A stretch of 64,000 nucleotides of DNA from Leucaena leucocephala (taxonomy: Eukaryota > Streptophyta > Magnoliopsida > Fabales > Fabaceae), in the NCBI GenBank assembly GCA_037074615.1, contig CM073527.1, positions 25,730,848 to 25,794,847 of the forward strand, in the 5' to 3' direction. Of the stretch, positions 45,301-57,000 are shown piece after piece; position 1 is the first letter of the stretch; each line of letters opens with the position of its first letter. Under the pieces are notes generated by a model. It saw only the letters and a list, made by a program, of their open reading frames with translations, was not told the DNA's origin and made no database searches. The position numbers and the translations under genes are program-made.

Positions 45301-45502
45301 GCAATAGTGTTTTTTTTTGGGGGGGGAGGGGGGTGTTTTGAATCGAGGATCTTCTACCGATAAACCCCTCGCTCCTCTCACCGTTACATATAGGATTATA
45401 GGTAGAAAAGTTTCAATCTTCCAAATAGAAATGGACACAACAGATAAAATATGGCGGTTATACGAGGCAATATCAAGGGTGCCTGGGAATGTCCACGTGG
45501 GT

Positions 45503-46192
45503 CTAAAGAATACATAAATTTTTTGTGTGGCTCCAACTTATCTCCAATAAAATTAAGACATAATCTTAATTTTAATACAATATTTATAAGAGATTTATAA
45601 AATACTTTAATAAATAAATCCTTATAATAACAGTGAAAATCGAATTCGTATATTTATAGAATATAAATTTATTTCTTACTATATGTACAAACTCTTATTG
45701 ACTAAAGAATACATAAATTTTTTTGTACAAAATTTTTTAAAAAGAGGTTTGGCTCTCCCATAATCTAAAGATAGTGTATAGTTTTCTTTCCTCCTACGAG
45801 ATATCAATGTCGGGTAAGACGAGCCGTCTATTATCTTCAGACGTAAACTTAAGCACCCATAACTTATGATGCCTCTTTAAATGCCACGACTGCACTCTCT
45901 AAAAATCAAACACACTCCAAATAGTAATATATTTTCTCCCTTTGCTAGTTGAACATACGGGTGATGGGTTAAAAAATACATAAATTTTTTTTATTGTCCA
46001 TCCAGTTTATCGGAGCTTTGCCCCGACTGCATCCAGATCTAATGTGCGTCGCACACCTGACTATGGTAGGTGAGTCTCCCAATAGAGATTTTTTACATAC
46101 GTTAAATTTTAAATTTGAGATTTTATTTAAATAATATTGAATCGTTTACTATTTAGATTAACCCCGTTAGTAAAAAAATACATAAATTGTTT
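45503..46192. repeat. Four dispersed copies of a 20-bp AT-rich motif
   Basis: The motif taaagaatacataaattttt and close variants occurs at 45503-45524, 45702-45725, 45970-45990 and 46173-46190, spaced about 200, 265 and 205 bp. The sequence between copies is only vaguely alike. This may be the remains of a tandem array or of nested copies of one element. Confidence 0.55.
45802..45980 (+). repeat. Dispersed repeat, copy A (inverted partner at 49930-50112)
   Basis: Contains cgggtaagacgagccgtcta, then acgtaaacttaagcacc and taaaaatcaaacacactcca. The reverse complement of 49930-50112 shows the same blocks in the same order. Non-coding; family unknown. Confidence 0.7.
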
Positions 46193-47038
46193 ACAGTAAG
46201 TAGGTTTTGGACCTCAATACTACAAAAGGCCTGGTCCAATGTGTTGTCCGAAGTTTTGCTTAACTGGGCCTTCCTAGTCAAAATAAATCCACTTACCTCA
46301 TCACATTGTAAAAGTCCAAAATCCAACTAGTACTTGACATTGGCGATTGGTTACATTTATTCACTGTAATTTCTGGTAAAAACACCATAATTCCATGTAG
46401 GCGAAGACTTGTGCTCCTAGGAGGTTGAATTCACCAGATATATTAATTTTTCTTTCCTGCCAACTAAATTAACACTGTAAATGGTCGTTTCCGAATGTTT
46501 GTGCGGACATTAATGCCCTGTTATTTTAATTAATAATTTTTGTATATATTTACAGCGTGCATTATTAGGATCACAGCGGCAAGACCTCATTAATGTAAAA
46601 GCTTTCTTCTTCTGGCTAGTTAATCAATCAATTACACCATACTTTTGACTGCTATGTTAACTTATTAATTGTGGTCTAGCTTATGTACAGTTGCAATTAG
46701 CATTGACTGAATAATGATATCAGCATTTATAGAATACAATTTATAATGACTTTTAATTTCATTGACTGCCTAATTGAAGTTTTTGTTCAGTAGCCAGTTA
46801 TGCACACACACACACACGGACACGGACACGTGTTTGAAGGCATTCAGAAAATCGAAAGAAATATTCATATATATAACCTTCTCCTGATACATGAAGATGT
46901 ATCAATACACAGTACAATCGCCATAAAGAGCAGGCGATTTAATTTATTCCTCTCACGAGACAATTAATTATTTCATGCTATTATCATTTGTTACATAGAG
47001 ATAATTAATAATAAGAGAGTCCATCTTCAACCTAGCGT
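45981..47038. other. Intergenic region 3' of TLP gene 1
   Basis: No gene seen. Includes two of the four AT motif copies, a short (CA)n tract (46803-46818) and the 3' untranslated region of the TLP gene next to 47039. Confidence 0.5.
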
Positions 47039-47796
47039 TCAAGGACAGAATGTGATGACATAGTTAGGGCCTCCAGAACAAGTGAAGGTGCTGCTCTTAT
47101 CATCGAAAGCGTAACTGTAAGCATCAGGACATTGCTGCTTGAAAAACTTTGAGTAATCAGTGGGAGGGCAAGTAGCTGGAGAGCCATGGCTCCCAGTGCA
47201 GCAATACTGAGGCTGATTGAAAGCCAAGCAAGCGCTCTTGCACGCGATCACCTTCCCATCTGATCCCTTCATTTGTAGAACCGCCGGGCACGCTGCGTTG
47301 ATGTTCGCCGGACAGCTAGATGGCTTGCACGCGCCACTTCCGCCTTGCGGAGCTATGGACATGGGGACGTTGAACCCGTCCACGTTGCTCACATCGTAGA
47401 AATCCTGTCCTTTGTTTGCCGCCACAGTGAGTTCGATTAGGGTTGCGGGTGGGACTGCACCAGCACCGTTGCATGCTACTTGGCCGGAGCCACAGTCTGC
47501 AGTGGCGCAAGTGAACTTACCTGCGTTATTAGAGCAGCCGGTTCGAGCCCAGAAGCGACCCGACCATGGGGATGGAACGTCCACGGTGCTGGAGGCTCCG
47601 CTTGTCAACTCGAACCCGGTCTTGGACAGTTGAGGCTTTTGGTCACCGGTTAGAGTTCCCGGCCATACTGTGTATGAGCACTTGTTGTTAAAAGTGATTG
47701 TGGCAGCTTGAGATCCTGCATGCAATTAATTAAACATACATGTTCATTATTAGAACGTGATATCTTTAATAAAAGTATATGTACGTATGCAGTGTA

Positions 47797-47827
<31 letters not shown>

Positions 47828-47955
47828 AGTAATAATATAAGAAAAGACAAGAAAACTATTTAAGAAGGGGAAAGAGAAGGAGGTATGGTATTGAACATAC
47901 CAAAAAAGAGGAAGAAGAAGGCCAAAGTAAGGGAGAGAACAACTTGGGTATTCAT
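47039..47955 (-). CDS. Thaumatin-like protein (PR-5 family), gene 1
   Basis: Two exons on the minus strand: 47901-47955 (Met at 47955) and 47039-47715 (stop at 47039-47041), joined by a GT-AG intron; 243 residues. Signal peptide MNTQVVLSLTLAFFFLFFGSQA, likely cut before ATITFNNKCSY, so the protein is secreted. The mature part has the 16 cysteines of large TLPs (eight disulfides), the thaumatin signature GRFWARTGC, and all five REDDD residues (R in ARTGC, E in IELTV, D in YDVS, D in VDGF, D in YAFDD) that line the acidic cleft. Such proteins act in the apoplast, often as antifungal or beta-glucan-binding defence proteins. A tandem partner lies 4.3 kb away. A minus-strand TATA box is at about 48038-48047. 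Confidence 0.95.
47797..47828. repeat. Compound (AT)n(AG)n microsatellite
   Basis: Lies in the single intron of TLP gene 1, between 47715 and 47901; uninterrupted TA units followed by AG units. Confidence 0.93.
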
Positions 47956-48037
47956 GGTAATGAGTTATACGATGCTGGTATTAATTAAGGAAGGTATGTG
48001 TGTTTGAGTACGAGAATGGGAAGGAAGGACGAGGGGC

Positions 48038-48047
48038 GTATATATAG
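48038..48047 (-). promoter_or_regulatory. TATA box of TLP gene 1
   Basis: Minus strand CTATATATAC, about 83 bp upstream of the ATG at 47955. That leaves room for a transcription start some 30 bp downstream and a 5' leader of about 50 bases. Confidence 0.65.
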
Positions 48048-48059
48048 GCACCGAGGTTT

Positions 48060-50180
48060 GAAACGTTGGACCAGGCGTGGGGTACGTGTGCATTGATCGG
48101 ATTCTTGTGCCTTGCACTTCCGTGTACGCATTCAGCATTGAAAACTCATAAATCAATACTCTCAAGGAAAAAAAAGGGACAATTTTCCTCACCTCCTGCC
48201 ATAGACGTTCAAGGAGTGGCCTCACAATTCATGTTCTCGTCCACATGTTTGATTTTAGATCGCATCTTTCATTACTTTTTAAAATATTATTTAAATATAA
48301 ATTAAAGCCATTTTATTTTTAAAAAAATGTTTTTGTTTCATTAGCAAAATGAAGAATGTTATATATAAGGTGAGGTTTTCATATTGACAAGTAAATATTG
48401 TGGCAACCGGGGGAGGGAGCGCATTGAACAAAATTTGCAGCCGCCAGCTGTGGCGTTATGTGAGATTAGTCAATACTCAATAGCTTATCCATATCTCTAT
48501 CTATTTTAGTTGTAGACCAAAAAACAAATTAAATGCCGCAATTAATCCCTGTCAATTTTAATTTCTGTTTGTTTCCCAAGAAAATCTAACAGTATGTGTA
48601 CATCTTTGATTCAGTGGAATTACCTGCGTTTGTTTTTGCGATATGCGTGTGGCCGCATGCCTGGGCATATATATGCTGCTATATATAATTAATAAGATGC
48701 TCTATTATGAATATTGATCCTTTAATTTTTTTTGGGTTAGTGAAAAGAATATGTATAATCCTTGTTTATGATGTTCACGCGGGATCAATAACATGGTGGG
48801 AACATGAGAACCGATGAGGAAATCCTTGAGCCAGAAATTGGTGGGAGAAACTTATGTACATCTGACATCACCTTGGACTTGATTAATCCACTTCCTTCCA
48901 CGCACCTCACTGAATTCCTTGAATCAGTTTTCTTCCCTTCCCTTGACTTCATACGCATGCTTCCTTTTTTTCCAACATTCTTACGGGTGCATGTTCATTA
49001 GGAGAAGATGTTAATAATGATCGGAATGAAACTGCATAAGCTTCTATCTTAATAATCTCAGATATTGTCGCATGTGCTTGCAGTGGTCACATATATGATG
49101 ACAAGCTGTGGAAGGAAGAATATTAATTGGCACCGAGCATATATACCCAGTTTTTTTTATAGCTCGATCGCTTTTGTTCTGAAAGATGAAATATAATCGA
49201 ATCTTTTACGGCGCGCACTTCTGGAATATCGATGTCGTTTGTGTGAGAGATCACGTATTATCCAAGGGGAAAAACACGATTTGAAATCTTTAATGTTAGT
49301 TACTTGAGAATCTTCAATCTACCGGCTTTAATTTCCCATAGGCTCTAACCCATATATACAAGTAAATATACTTTTACTGCTTTTAATGACTCATAGTCTG
49401 TAGCATTTTTTATATATTTTATAAAAACAAATACCTGAAATTACTCTATTATTATCGGTATTTTTAATATTTTGTGAGAAAATATAAATATAAGACGTTA
49501 TATGTAAGGAGACTATGAAATCATCACTAAAAAACTAGTCAATCGAAACCTACTCTCTCTCTCTCTCTCTTAGAGCATTCATATCGTTCACTTTCATTCA
49601 CGTTCCTAAGTCACTTTTCTACTTGTCATTATTAACCCCGCATCATTGTTATTTAGGTTTCCTATGTATAATTAGCCCACGATCCCAATGCAATCTCGTT
49701 TCGTTCATTAACCTGAGCTTTTACATTTATACTTCTTTCTATTTGCATACTAGTTTGCATCTCAGCATATAGGGAAAGTACAATAAGAGACCCATACACG
49801 GCTGGTTTTGTAGAAATCAAATCACATGGAGACCATCTATATCGAGTCATGATTTAATCCATGCTCGGCAAGCCCAAAAAGCCATATTTGACAAACCCCA
49901 TCCTCAAAATCAAATGAATCGCTACTACCCATTCTCTATATGGGTTTAGTTAATAAATGAGTGATATATACGACTATTTGAAGTGTATTCGATTTTTAGG
50001 GGTATTACTATTGTAGTTTTAATCGAGACTCTTGGAGAGCCATCATAACTCAAAGGTGCTTAGATTTACGCTTGAGAGTAATTATCGGCTCGCCCTACCC
50101 AATATTAATATTGCCTAAAATAAAAGGATATTTGATTATTCCCTTAGATATTAGATGAGTCAAACTCTTCTAATTATTTT
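48060..50180. other. Intergenic region between TLP genes
   Basis: Upstream region of TLP gene 1 and then about 1.8 kb without a gene. Contains a (CT)n tract (49552-49571) and dispersed-repeat copy B (49930-50112). Small frames here have no known similarity. Confidence 0.5.
49930..50112 (-). repeat. Dispersed repeat, copy B (inverted relative to copy A)
   Basis: Reverse complement reads gggtagggcgagccgataat, then gcgtaaatctaagcacc and taaaaatcgaatacacttca, matching copy A at 45802-45980. The two copies flank the first TLP gene in opposite orientation. Confidence 0.7.
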
Positions 50181-50181
50181 T

Positions 50182-51000
50182 TACAAAAAAATACTTTTAA
50201 TAGGTAATTTTACGGCAATTTTAAAAGTGAAGTCAATACTAAAACTATAATAAGTTGAATGATTTTATGGCAGTTACACAATCACAATGGAAAGTGACTT
50301 TTAAGGGATATTATAATATTAGTCGTCATTAAAAGTTACTAAAATACCGCCAGCTACCACGGCCACTATTGTCAGAAGTATCAAACCATATTTAGAAAAT
50401 AAATCGAAGATATGATGAAAAAGTTAAATATCTATAAGCTTTTACTATTGAAACTCTTCAAACTCTTTCTGATAAGATCCGTATGATACCACCCACCAAC
50501 AGCTACACGGTCACTGTTATCGAGAGTATCAAACTAAATCTAGAGAAAAAATCAAAGATCTTACAGATAAGTTGAAGATCTACAAGCTTATACTATTGAA
50601 ACTTTTCGAATTCCTCATGATAAGATGGCGAAGAGATTTTAAGGAGTATAAAGTTGAATGAGTAAAGATAAAGATGATGAAAATAAAAGAAAACTTACAA
50701 ATGGTGACAACGAGTACGATGGCAATAGACTGGATGGTACACCAAAAATTGGAGGAAATTATGATATTTAGTTCTCGTTAAGATAGAATAATTATGAAAT
50801 TGTGAAACTGGTGATAAAGTTATAAAATTTTAAAAATATTTAATAGCAATTTTTAAAAAAAGTATTGTAAATTTTTAACGTCAAATTTTTAAATAGCTAC
50901 CGTGTAAAAGAACTTTTTACAGTATTTTTTAAAAATTGCTATTAAAAGTAAAATTTTAACAATTTAATTATCAAAATACTAACATCTTTTTCTACTATGT
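50182..51000. mobile_element. Candidate non-autonomous DNA transposon (CACTA-like ends)
   Basis: Left end ttacaaaaaaatacttttaa and right end (reverse complement) acatagtagaaaaagatg resemble degenerate CACTA-type termini (consensus begins CACTACAAGAAAA). Inside both ends lie inverted subterminal copies of tacttttaatagg/caatttt, and 50840-50950 forms a strong hairpin (taatagcaatttttaaaaaa against its complement). The centre holds a roughly 149-bp imperfect tandem duplication (50352-50480, 50501-50628). No coding capacity. Borders and class are tentative. Confidence 0.45.
50352..50628. repeat. Imperfect tandem duplication, period about 149 bp
   Basis: Copy 1 (50352-50480) and copy 2 (50501-50628) share agctaccacgg/agctacacgg, agtatcaaac, aaatc.aagat, aagctt.tactattgaaac and gataagat in the same order. 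Divergence is substantial, so the duplication is old. Confidence 0.7.
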
Positions 51001-51407
51001 TTTCTCATTTAACCTCTATAAAATAGCATCATGAAGGCTATATTGAATTAACGCATAATGCCACTCCAAATCAGGGTTTCATTTTGATGATGGATTTGTT
51101 CATAACGGATCCGCCATCAATATTGTCATGCTCCTGAGGGTGATACATATGGAAATTGGGAAAATCAACATAGCACCTTATTATATGCCTACAAACCTTA
51201 TGTGGCCTTTGCAGAAAGTCAAAAGAAACAAAATGTATTTACATTTTTCTGCCCAGATACATAAAGATACATGTATCGCTATCGATAATCCAGCACAATT
51301 CCCATTAAATGCAGGTGATTCATTCCTCTCAAGATACATTTATTTATTATTTATTATATAGAGGAATTAATGACAATTAAGAGACCTCACCTTGGAGGCC
51401 ATCAGGT

Positions 51408-52291
51408 TCAAGGACAGAACGTTATGGCATAGTTAGGGCCTCCAGAACAAGTGAAGGTGCTGCTCTTATCATCGAAAGCGTAACTGTAAGTGTCAGGACA
51501 TTGCTGCTTGAAAAACTTTGAGTAATCAGTGGGAGGGCAAGTAGCTGGAGAGCCATGGCTCCCAGTGCAGCAATACTGAGGCTGATTGAAAGCCAAGCAA
51601 GCGCTCTTGCACGCGATCACCTTCCCATCTGAGCCCTTCATTTGTAGAACCGCGGGGCACGCTGCGTTGATGTTCGCCAGACAGCTAGATGGCTTGCACG
51701 AGCCACTTCCGCCTTGCGGGGCTATGGACATGGGGACGTTGAACCCGTCCACGTTGCTCACGTCGTAGAAATCCTGCCCGCCGTTTGCTGCTATGGTGAG
51801 TTCCATTAGGGTTGCGGGTGGGGCCGCACCAGCGCCGTTGCATGATACTTGGCCGGAGCCACAGTCTGCGGTGGCGCAAGTGAACTTGCCTGCGTTACTA
51901 GAGCAGCCGGTACGAGCCCAGAAGCGGCCCGACCATGGAGATGGAAGGTCCACGGTGTCGGACGCTCCGCTTGCCAACTCGAACCCGGTTTTGGATAGCT
52001 GAGGCTTCTGGTCACCGGTTAGAGTTCCCGGACACACTGTGTAAGAGCACTTGTTGGTGAAAGTGATGGTGGCTGCTTGAGCTCCTGCATGAAAATACGT
52101 GAATTGTATGGTTATTTATTTAAAATGTGTATATTGCAGATTACATGCGCAATCAAGTGAAGTTAATATAAAGATGTATATGTCAGGTAGTATATATAAG
52201 AAAGATGGGGAGAAAAGTAAGAATGTGTGAACATACCAGAGAAGAAGAAGAAGAAGGCGAAAGTAAGGGAGAGAACAGATTGGGTATTCAT
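51408..52291 (-). CDS. Thaumatin-like protein (PR-5 family), gene 2
   Basis: Two exons: 52237-52291 (Met at 52291) and 51408-52084, the same exon lengths (55 and 677 bp) as gene 1 and also 243 residues. Signal peptide MNTQSVLSLTFAFFFFFS..., mature start near ATITFTNKCSY. The protein is almost the same as gene 1 with scattered changes. REDDD residues are all present (ARTGC, MELTI, YDVS, VDGF, YAFDD). Oddities: the near-invariant TVWPG is TVCPG, giving 17 cysteines instead of 16, and SSCPAN is SSCLAN. An unpaired Cys in a secreted disulfide-rich protein could disturb folding or allow dimer formation. Otherwise the frame is intact and the gene probably expressed. Confidence 0.94.
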
Positions 52292-52334
52292 GGTAATGAT
52301 GTACATATGTATGTGATGTTGGGGAAGAAGGAGG

Positions 52335-52335
<1 letters not shown>

Positions 52336-52378
<43 letters not shown>
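52336..52378. promoter_or_regulatory. (AT)n microsatellite at the TATA position of TLP gene 2
   Basis: About 20 AT units lie 45-87 bp upstream of the ATG at 52291, where gene 1 has its TATATATA box (about 83 bp upstream of its ATG). The core-promoter TATA element appears to have expanded into, or been replaced by, a dinucleotide repeat. Confidence 0.7.
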
Positions 52379-52380
<2 letters not shown>

Positions 52381-53694
52381 AATGGTGTCTTTTATGGCAT
52401 TAAAGTTCAATTAATTTATTGTAGGCTTGAGGATGTTCAATGTACGTACGTGACAATCAATTTTGCAGAGGAAGAAATTAATGTAATTCATGTTGATTTG
52501 AGATGTTACCAAAGCCTTGCTTTAGGGAGGAGTAATGGAGGGAACTTGGGGAAGGGGCGTTCGTTTCATTTTAATTATTTCTCTCCTCATCAATCATCAG
52601 ATGTCAAGTAACATGAATACCAAAGCTTTTTTAGTATAAGTAATTATAACCACATGTTACGATTATGGGAGTTTAAAACGAAGAATAGGGAAAATATTAT
52701 CTCTAAAAACAGGAATGTTAAATCAGATTTTTCTTTGCTTCGTTATATTTATTACTATAAACGGCACCGTTCTATTTTTACAAATATTAATAATATGATA
52801 TCACATCAATTAACAACACATATACAGTAAAGAGAAAAGTGCTCAGCCATTTTATTTTTCATAGACTATATTTATCTCTTATGATGTGACTGTTTTTGTC
52901 TCAAATCAGTCTACAATCCAGATATCAAAGTTGTCATAGAATATTCTCTTTCTTAAATTTATCCCCGCCGTGATAACTAAAATTGTTAATTACACGAATA
53001 TGCCATTTACAAAAAAAAAAGGTTGTTGTTAGATTTTCACGTCAGTCTTTTTTAAGGTTGTTAGAGATTTGTTTGGTGGTTTGAAAAAGCGGGGAAAAGA
53101 AAGAACACGTGTCCACATGAAGTAACAAGTGCGAGAATTAGCTTGCTAAGATGGATCAAATGATTAAGCTAATCCTTGTAAATTTTACAATTAGCTAATC
53201 CTTCTACAGTTTTAAATGTTTTGACTTATTTGACCTCTTGTTGTTACTCTTTTAATTTGTCCACATATAACATTAAGCTAGCGTATTAGGCTGTGAGGAA
53301 TTTTAGTAATGTTACAGAAACCTTTGTGTATTCGTATATCTCTGGTTTTAAGGTTCCCGCCCCTTTGCCTGTTCTCTATTTTCCAAATTTTTAATTTTAG
53401 TGATAAAAAATTTAAGGACCTAAATAACAATTGATATTTGATAATCCTCTTTTTTTATCCAATCCCAAAAATAATCCGACCAACAATAGTTTGTGGCTGT
53501 CGATCTCATAAGGCAAGCGAGGCGCAGAGTAAAAAGCTCGCTCCCTGTACCTAAACAAGAACACTGCATTTTGCCAAATCCTTGCACCACAAATATATTT
53601 AGTCACATATAGTTACATTTCTACGATAAAAAGATCCCACACAACAGACACGAACTCACGACAATAACATATTTAGCAAACCTCAATTGTGACC
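52379..53694. other. Intergenic region between TLP gene 2 and the expansin
   Basis: Divergent spacer holding the upstream region of TLP gene 2 (minus) and of the expansin (plus). AT-rich; no frame with a recognisable product. I see no confident TATA box for the expansin. Confidence 0.5.
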
Positions 53695-54502
53695 ATGAAC
53701 GTTCCTCTGACCACTCTTTTGGCCTCCTTCTTTCTTTTTCTCGTGGCCGTGCATGCAACTGTTCCCGGGCCATGGAAGAAAGCTCATGCCACCTTCTACG
53801 AAGGAAGCTCCACATCATACGGTGTGTGCACACACGCGCATACAACCCAATTCTAATTGATATATCTAATTTTAAATACACGTGCATGCAGGGGGAGCAT
53901 GTGGATACGACGATGTTACACAACAAGGGTACGTTGACACGGCGGCGGTGAGCTCGGCATTGTTCAACGAGGGACAGACGTGTGGGGCGTGTTATGAAAT
54001 CCGATGTGTGCATTCTCCTGAATGGTGCAGGTCAGGTCAACCTGTTCTTGAGGTCACCGCCACCAACCTATGCCCGCCGGGCTCCGAGGGAGGGTGGTGC
54101 AATGATCCAAAAGTGCACTTTGATTTGGCCAAAAATTCCTTCGCCAAGATCGCCACCGACTTCAAGGCCGGCGTAGTCCCCGTGGAGTACCGCAGGGTAG
54201 CGTGCAAGAAGACGGGAGGGATTAAGTTAAAGATATCGGGGAATCCATACTACAATGAGGTGTCGGTGTGGAATGTGGGAGGCGCCGGAGATGTGGTGGG
54301 CGTGCAGGTGAAGAGTGGGAGCTCGGAATGGAAAGAGATGACCAGAGAGTTTGGGCAGAAGTGGGTGCTCAACGGTAAGATAGTTGGGGAGGATTTGAGC
54401 TTCCGTATCAAAACAAGCGATGGCCAGGTCGTCACCTCGTCCTCTGTTTGTCCCAAGGGTTGGCAGTTTGGTCAAACCTATGAAGCCCAGAACTTTGCTT
54501 AG
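53695..54502 (+). CDS. Alpha-expansin
   Basis: Two exons, 53695-53821 and 53892-54502 (TAG stop), GT-AG intron of 70 bp; 245 residues, a usual expansin length. Signal peptide MNVPLTTLLASFFLFLVAVHA, mature start TVPGPWKKAHATFYEG. Domain 1 (GH45-like) has GGACGYDD, SCGACYE-like TCGACYEIRC, TNLCPP and the HFDLA motif; domain 2 (CBM63-like) has conserved aromatic positions, GQKWVLNG and a SVCPKGWQFGQTYEAQNF end. Expansins loosen cell walls without hydrolysis by disrupting cellulose-xyloglucan contacts in the apoplast. Divergent details (ATFYEGSSTSYGG, HSPEWCRSG, no W in the REFGQKW stretch) place it among the less typical EXPA members; I cannot assign a subgroup. Confidence 0.93.
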
Positions 54503-57000
54503 ACTTTACACACTAGATCATAGGTCTTCCCTGGTCATCTGGGAGAAGCAAATTAAATATATTGTTTGTTTCTGTTAATATATTAATTATGTTGGAAGTT
54601 TTTTTTTATACAAAATGTGGTGAGAGCTCAAAAGTAAAATAAATTAACCTACAAAAAATTTAATTTTAAATAATTTATATCCACTTAGTCACGCAGTTTT
54701 ACAGGATATATGTCAAAAATAATAGATTTGACCAGATCTTTCTTCCAAAGCACATTAACTACTCAACTAATTTCTCTTGATATAACATATATTTTTAATT
54801 TCATTTTTTGCACATTAATTTCTAAAACCCCTAATTTTTATTACAATATTTTTTGGAAACAGGTTAAATTCACCTATAATTTAAATGTAAGATGAAATCT
54901 CCTTTTCTCCTAGATGATATAAATATTAAATATAAAAAATTATCTATTATTTTCAAATATAAATTTAATTATTCATGTATAATCCTAAAACTCTTAATTT
55001 CTAACTTTGTTAGGCGCATGAGTTGGGCCCAAAGGCTGTTCGGTTTTATTCCTCTTTGGGCCTTGAATTTCTCCCCACGAGAACGTATCAGAGAAATTGA
55101 TTTTAATAATGCAATGATAGAGAATGAAGGGTAAGTAAACAACTATTTTGTGTATGTACGACAAGAATTCAGGGAACTTGAAAATTGCAATTTCCCAGTA
55201 TAGTATTATAGATGGTGCTAACTGGCCACTGGCCTCATTAAGTTGGTTATACACACACACACACCCCCCTTTGTTTATAACTTTTCAGATTATATATAAT
55301 CCTCCACTTGGGGGAATGCCCACTCGTGTGTTCCTGCTTGTGTCGCAATTCCATCGACTTAGTAGGTCACATTTAAATTATTTTTATACAAATGCCTCAT
55401 TGTTTAGTCCTTGGAAAGTACATTATCACTTTCCTCGCTACCTCCAAGTTGAGGTTGTAAATTATATTATAGCACGGACTACGCATCTGATGTTAATCGA
55501 CTGGGACCATTCTTCCACACAACCCCCCCCCCCCAACTTGATAGATTAACCAACAACATGCCCCACAATGCAGTACGATATAATCTTATAATAACACACA
55601 TATGTTTGAAAACTACGTAACCAATACGTTATTTTATCCAAAAACGAACATGTTCTCTGGCTATATCCACAGTCAATACTTGTTCTTCTCCCCTATGTTT
55701 ATACATCATTCTCCTTTTTTTAAACGAAATGTGGTATTTAACTAATTAAAACTAAACAGGAATTTAAAATAATAAAAAAAAACTGATCCAGTTGAGGCTG
55801 TTAATAACTCTTTTATTGTACATTTTCTTCTATGATTACCTATACATCCAATAAAAAGTAAGCCAAGCGAGCAGGGGCGGTGGCAGTATATTATAATGTA
55901 TTTGGGCCCTTGAAACGTAATATTAGCAAAAATCAGAATAACCCCGCACGGCGGCTATGCCGCAGGATGTGCTTAGGCCTTCGAGACCCGTTAGCAACGG
56001 CCAGATGCATGCTTGGTGTCTGTTTTAATTTGTTGATTAATTAGTAATTACGGGATAATGATTTTAGTTTTTTTAAATGATTTCTTGTACGATGGGGGAT
56101 CATTGTTGATAATATTAATTACTCGATACTATTTTATATTAATTAATATCTATGTAGAATAATTTACTACTGCATTCGTATGGCGAACTGCACATGCAGG
56201 TTCCACGTAGGGATTGATGAATTGGGTCAATTCAAACGAATGCCGGGTTTGATATATAAAGAACAATATTGAAAGATAAATTTAATTTAAATTGAAGTGA
56301 ATTATATTTGACATTGAATTATTCAATATGACCACTTATTTTATTAATATGTATGTCATCGGAAATCCATGGACTTGTGCTTGGTGTATAAAAAATGAAA
56401 GCAAGCAAATGAGAAGTATAGGTCGAAGAGAAGTGTGATGGGACAAATGGCTGTGGGTTGAGGATAATGTTGCCGTTGGTCTAATAATAATAACAACAAC
56501 GAAGTTATTATTATACTAGTAATTATAAATAAGACAATATCTTAATCTCCTATAGGCGAACCTCCTTCACAGAAACAACGGGTATTTTTTTAATTGGTGT
56601 GTGTGAGTTCAAAGGGAATCTTTATGTGGTGCAGCTCTGAACTATGTGCAACTGACTCGGACAAACATAGAAAGCGATAGCCACCAAACTTTTTTCTTTT
56701 TCTTATATTTTCCACGTGATTTTATCCTCTCTCATATAAATTTAATTATTTCAAATGGTCTATTTATAAAAAAAAATAAATTAAGAGGAAAAACAACTAA
56801 AGAAAAGTGTTCAATTAGTATTGGAAATAACTTCTAGAATAGTAAAAATATTTATGGACTGCCTAGTTATTATTTTGTTAATATTTTTTCCCACCATCTC
56901 TCCTCCTTTTGCACAAGTCTTCTGGAATTCATTTTCTGTCATCTATTAGTGCTTCAATTTTTCATCGTCCTTCGTCTCTTGCTACTTCTGTCGTCCATCA
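54503..57000. other. Intergenic region downstream of the expansin
   Basis: 3' flank of the expansin, then AT-rich DNA. Contains a short CA/C-rich stretch (55252-55268) and a C run (55523-55534). A G/C-richer patch around 55870-55990 stands out but does not resemble a gene. No frame is convincing. Confidence 0.5.

Noticed and set aside
45503..46192. CRISPR-like array
   Set aside because: Only four degenerate AT-rich motif copies with unequal spacing in a plant genome; not an array.
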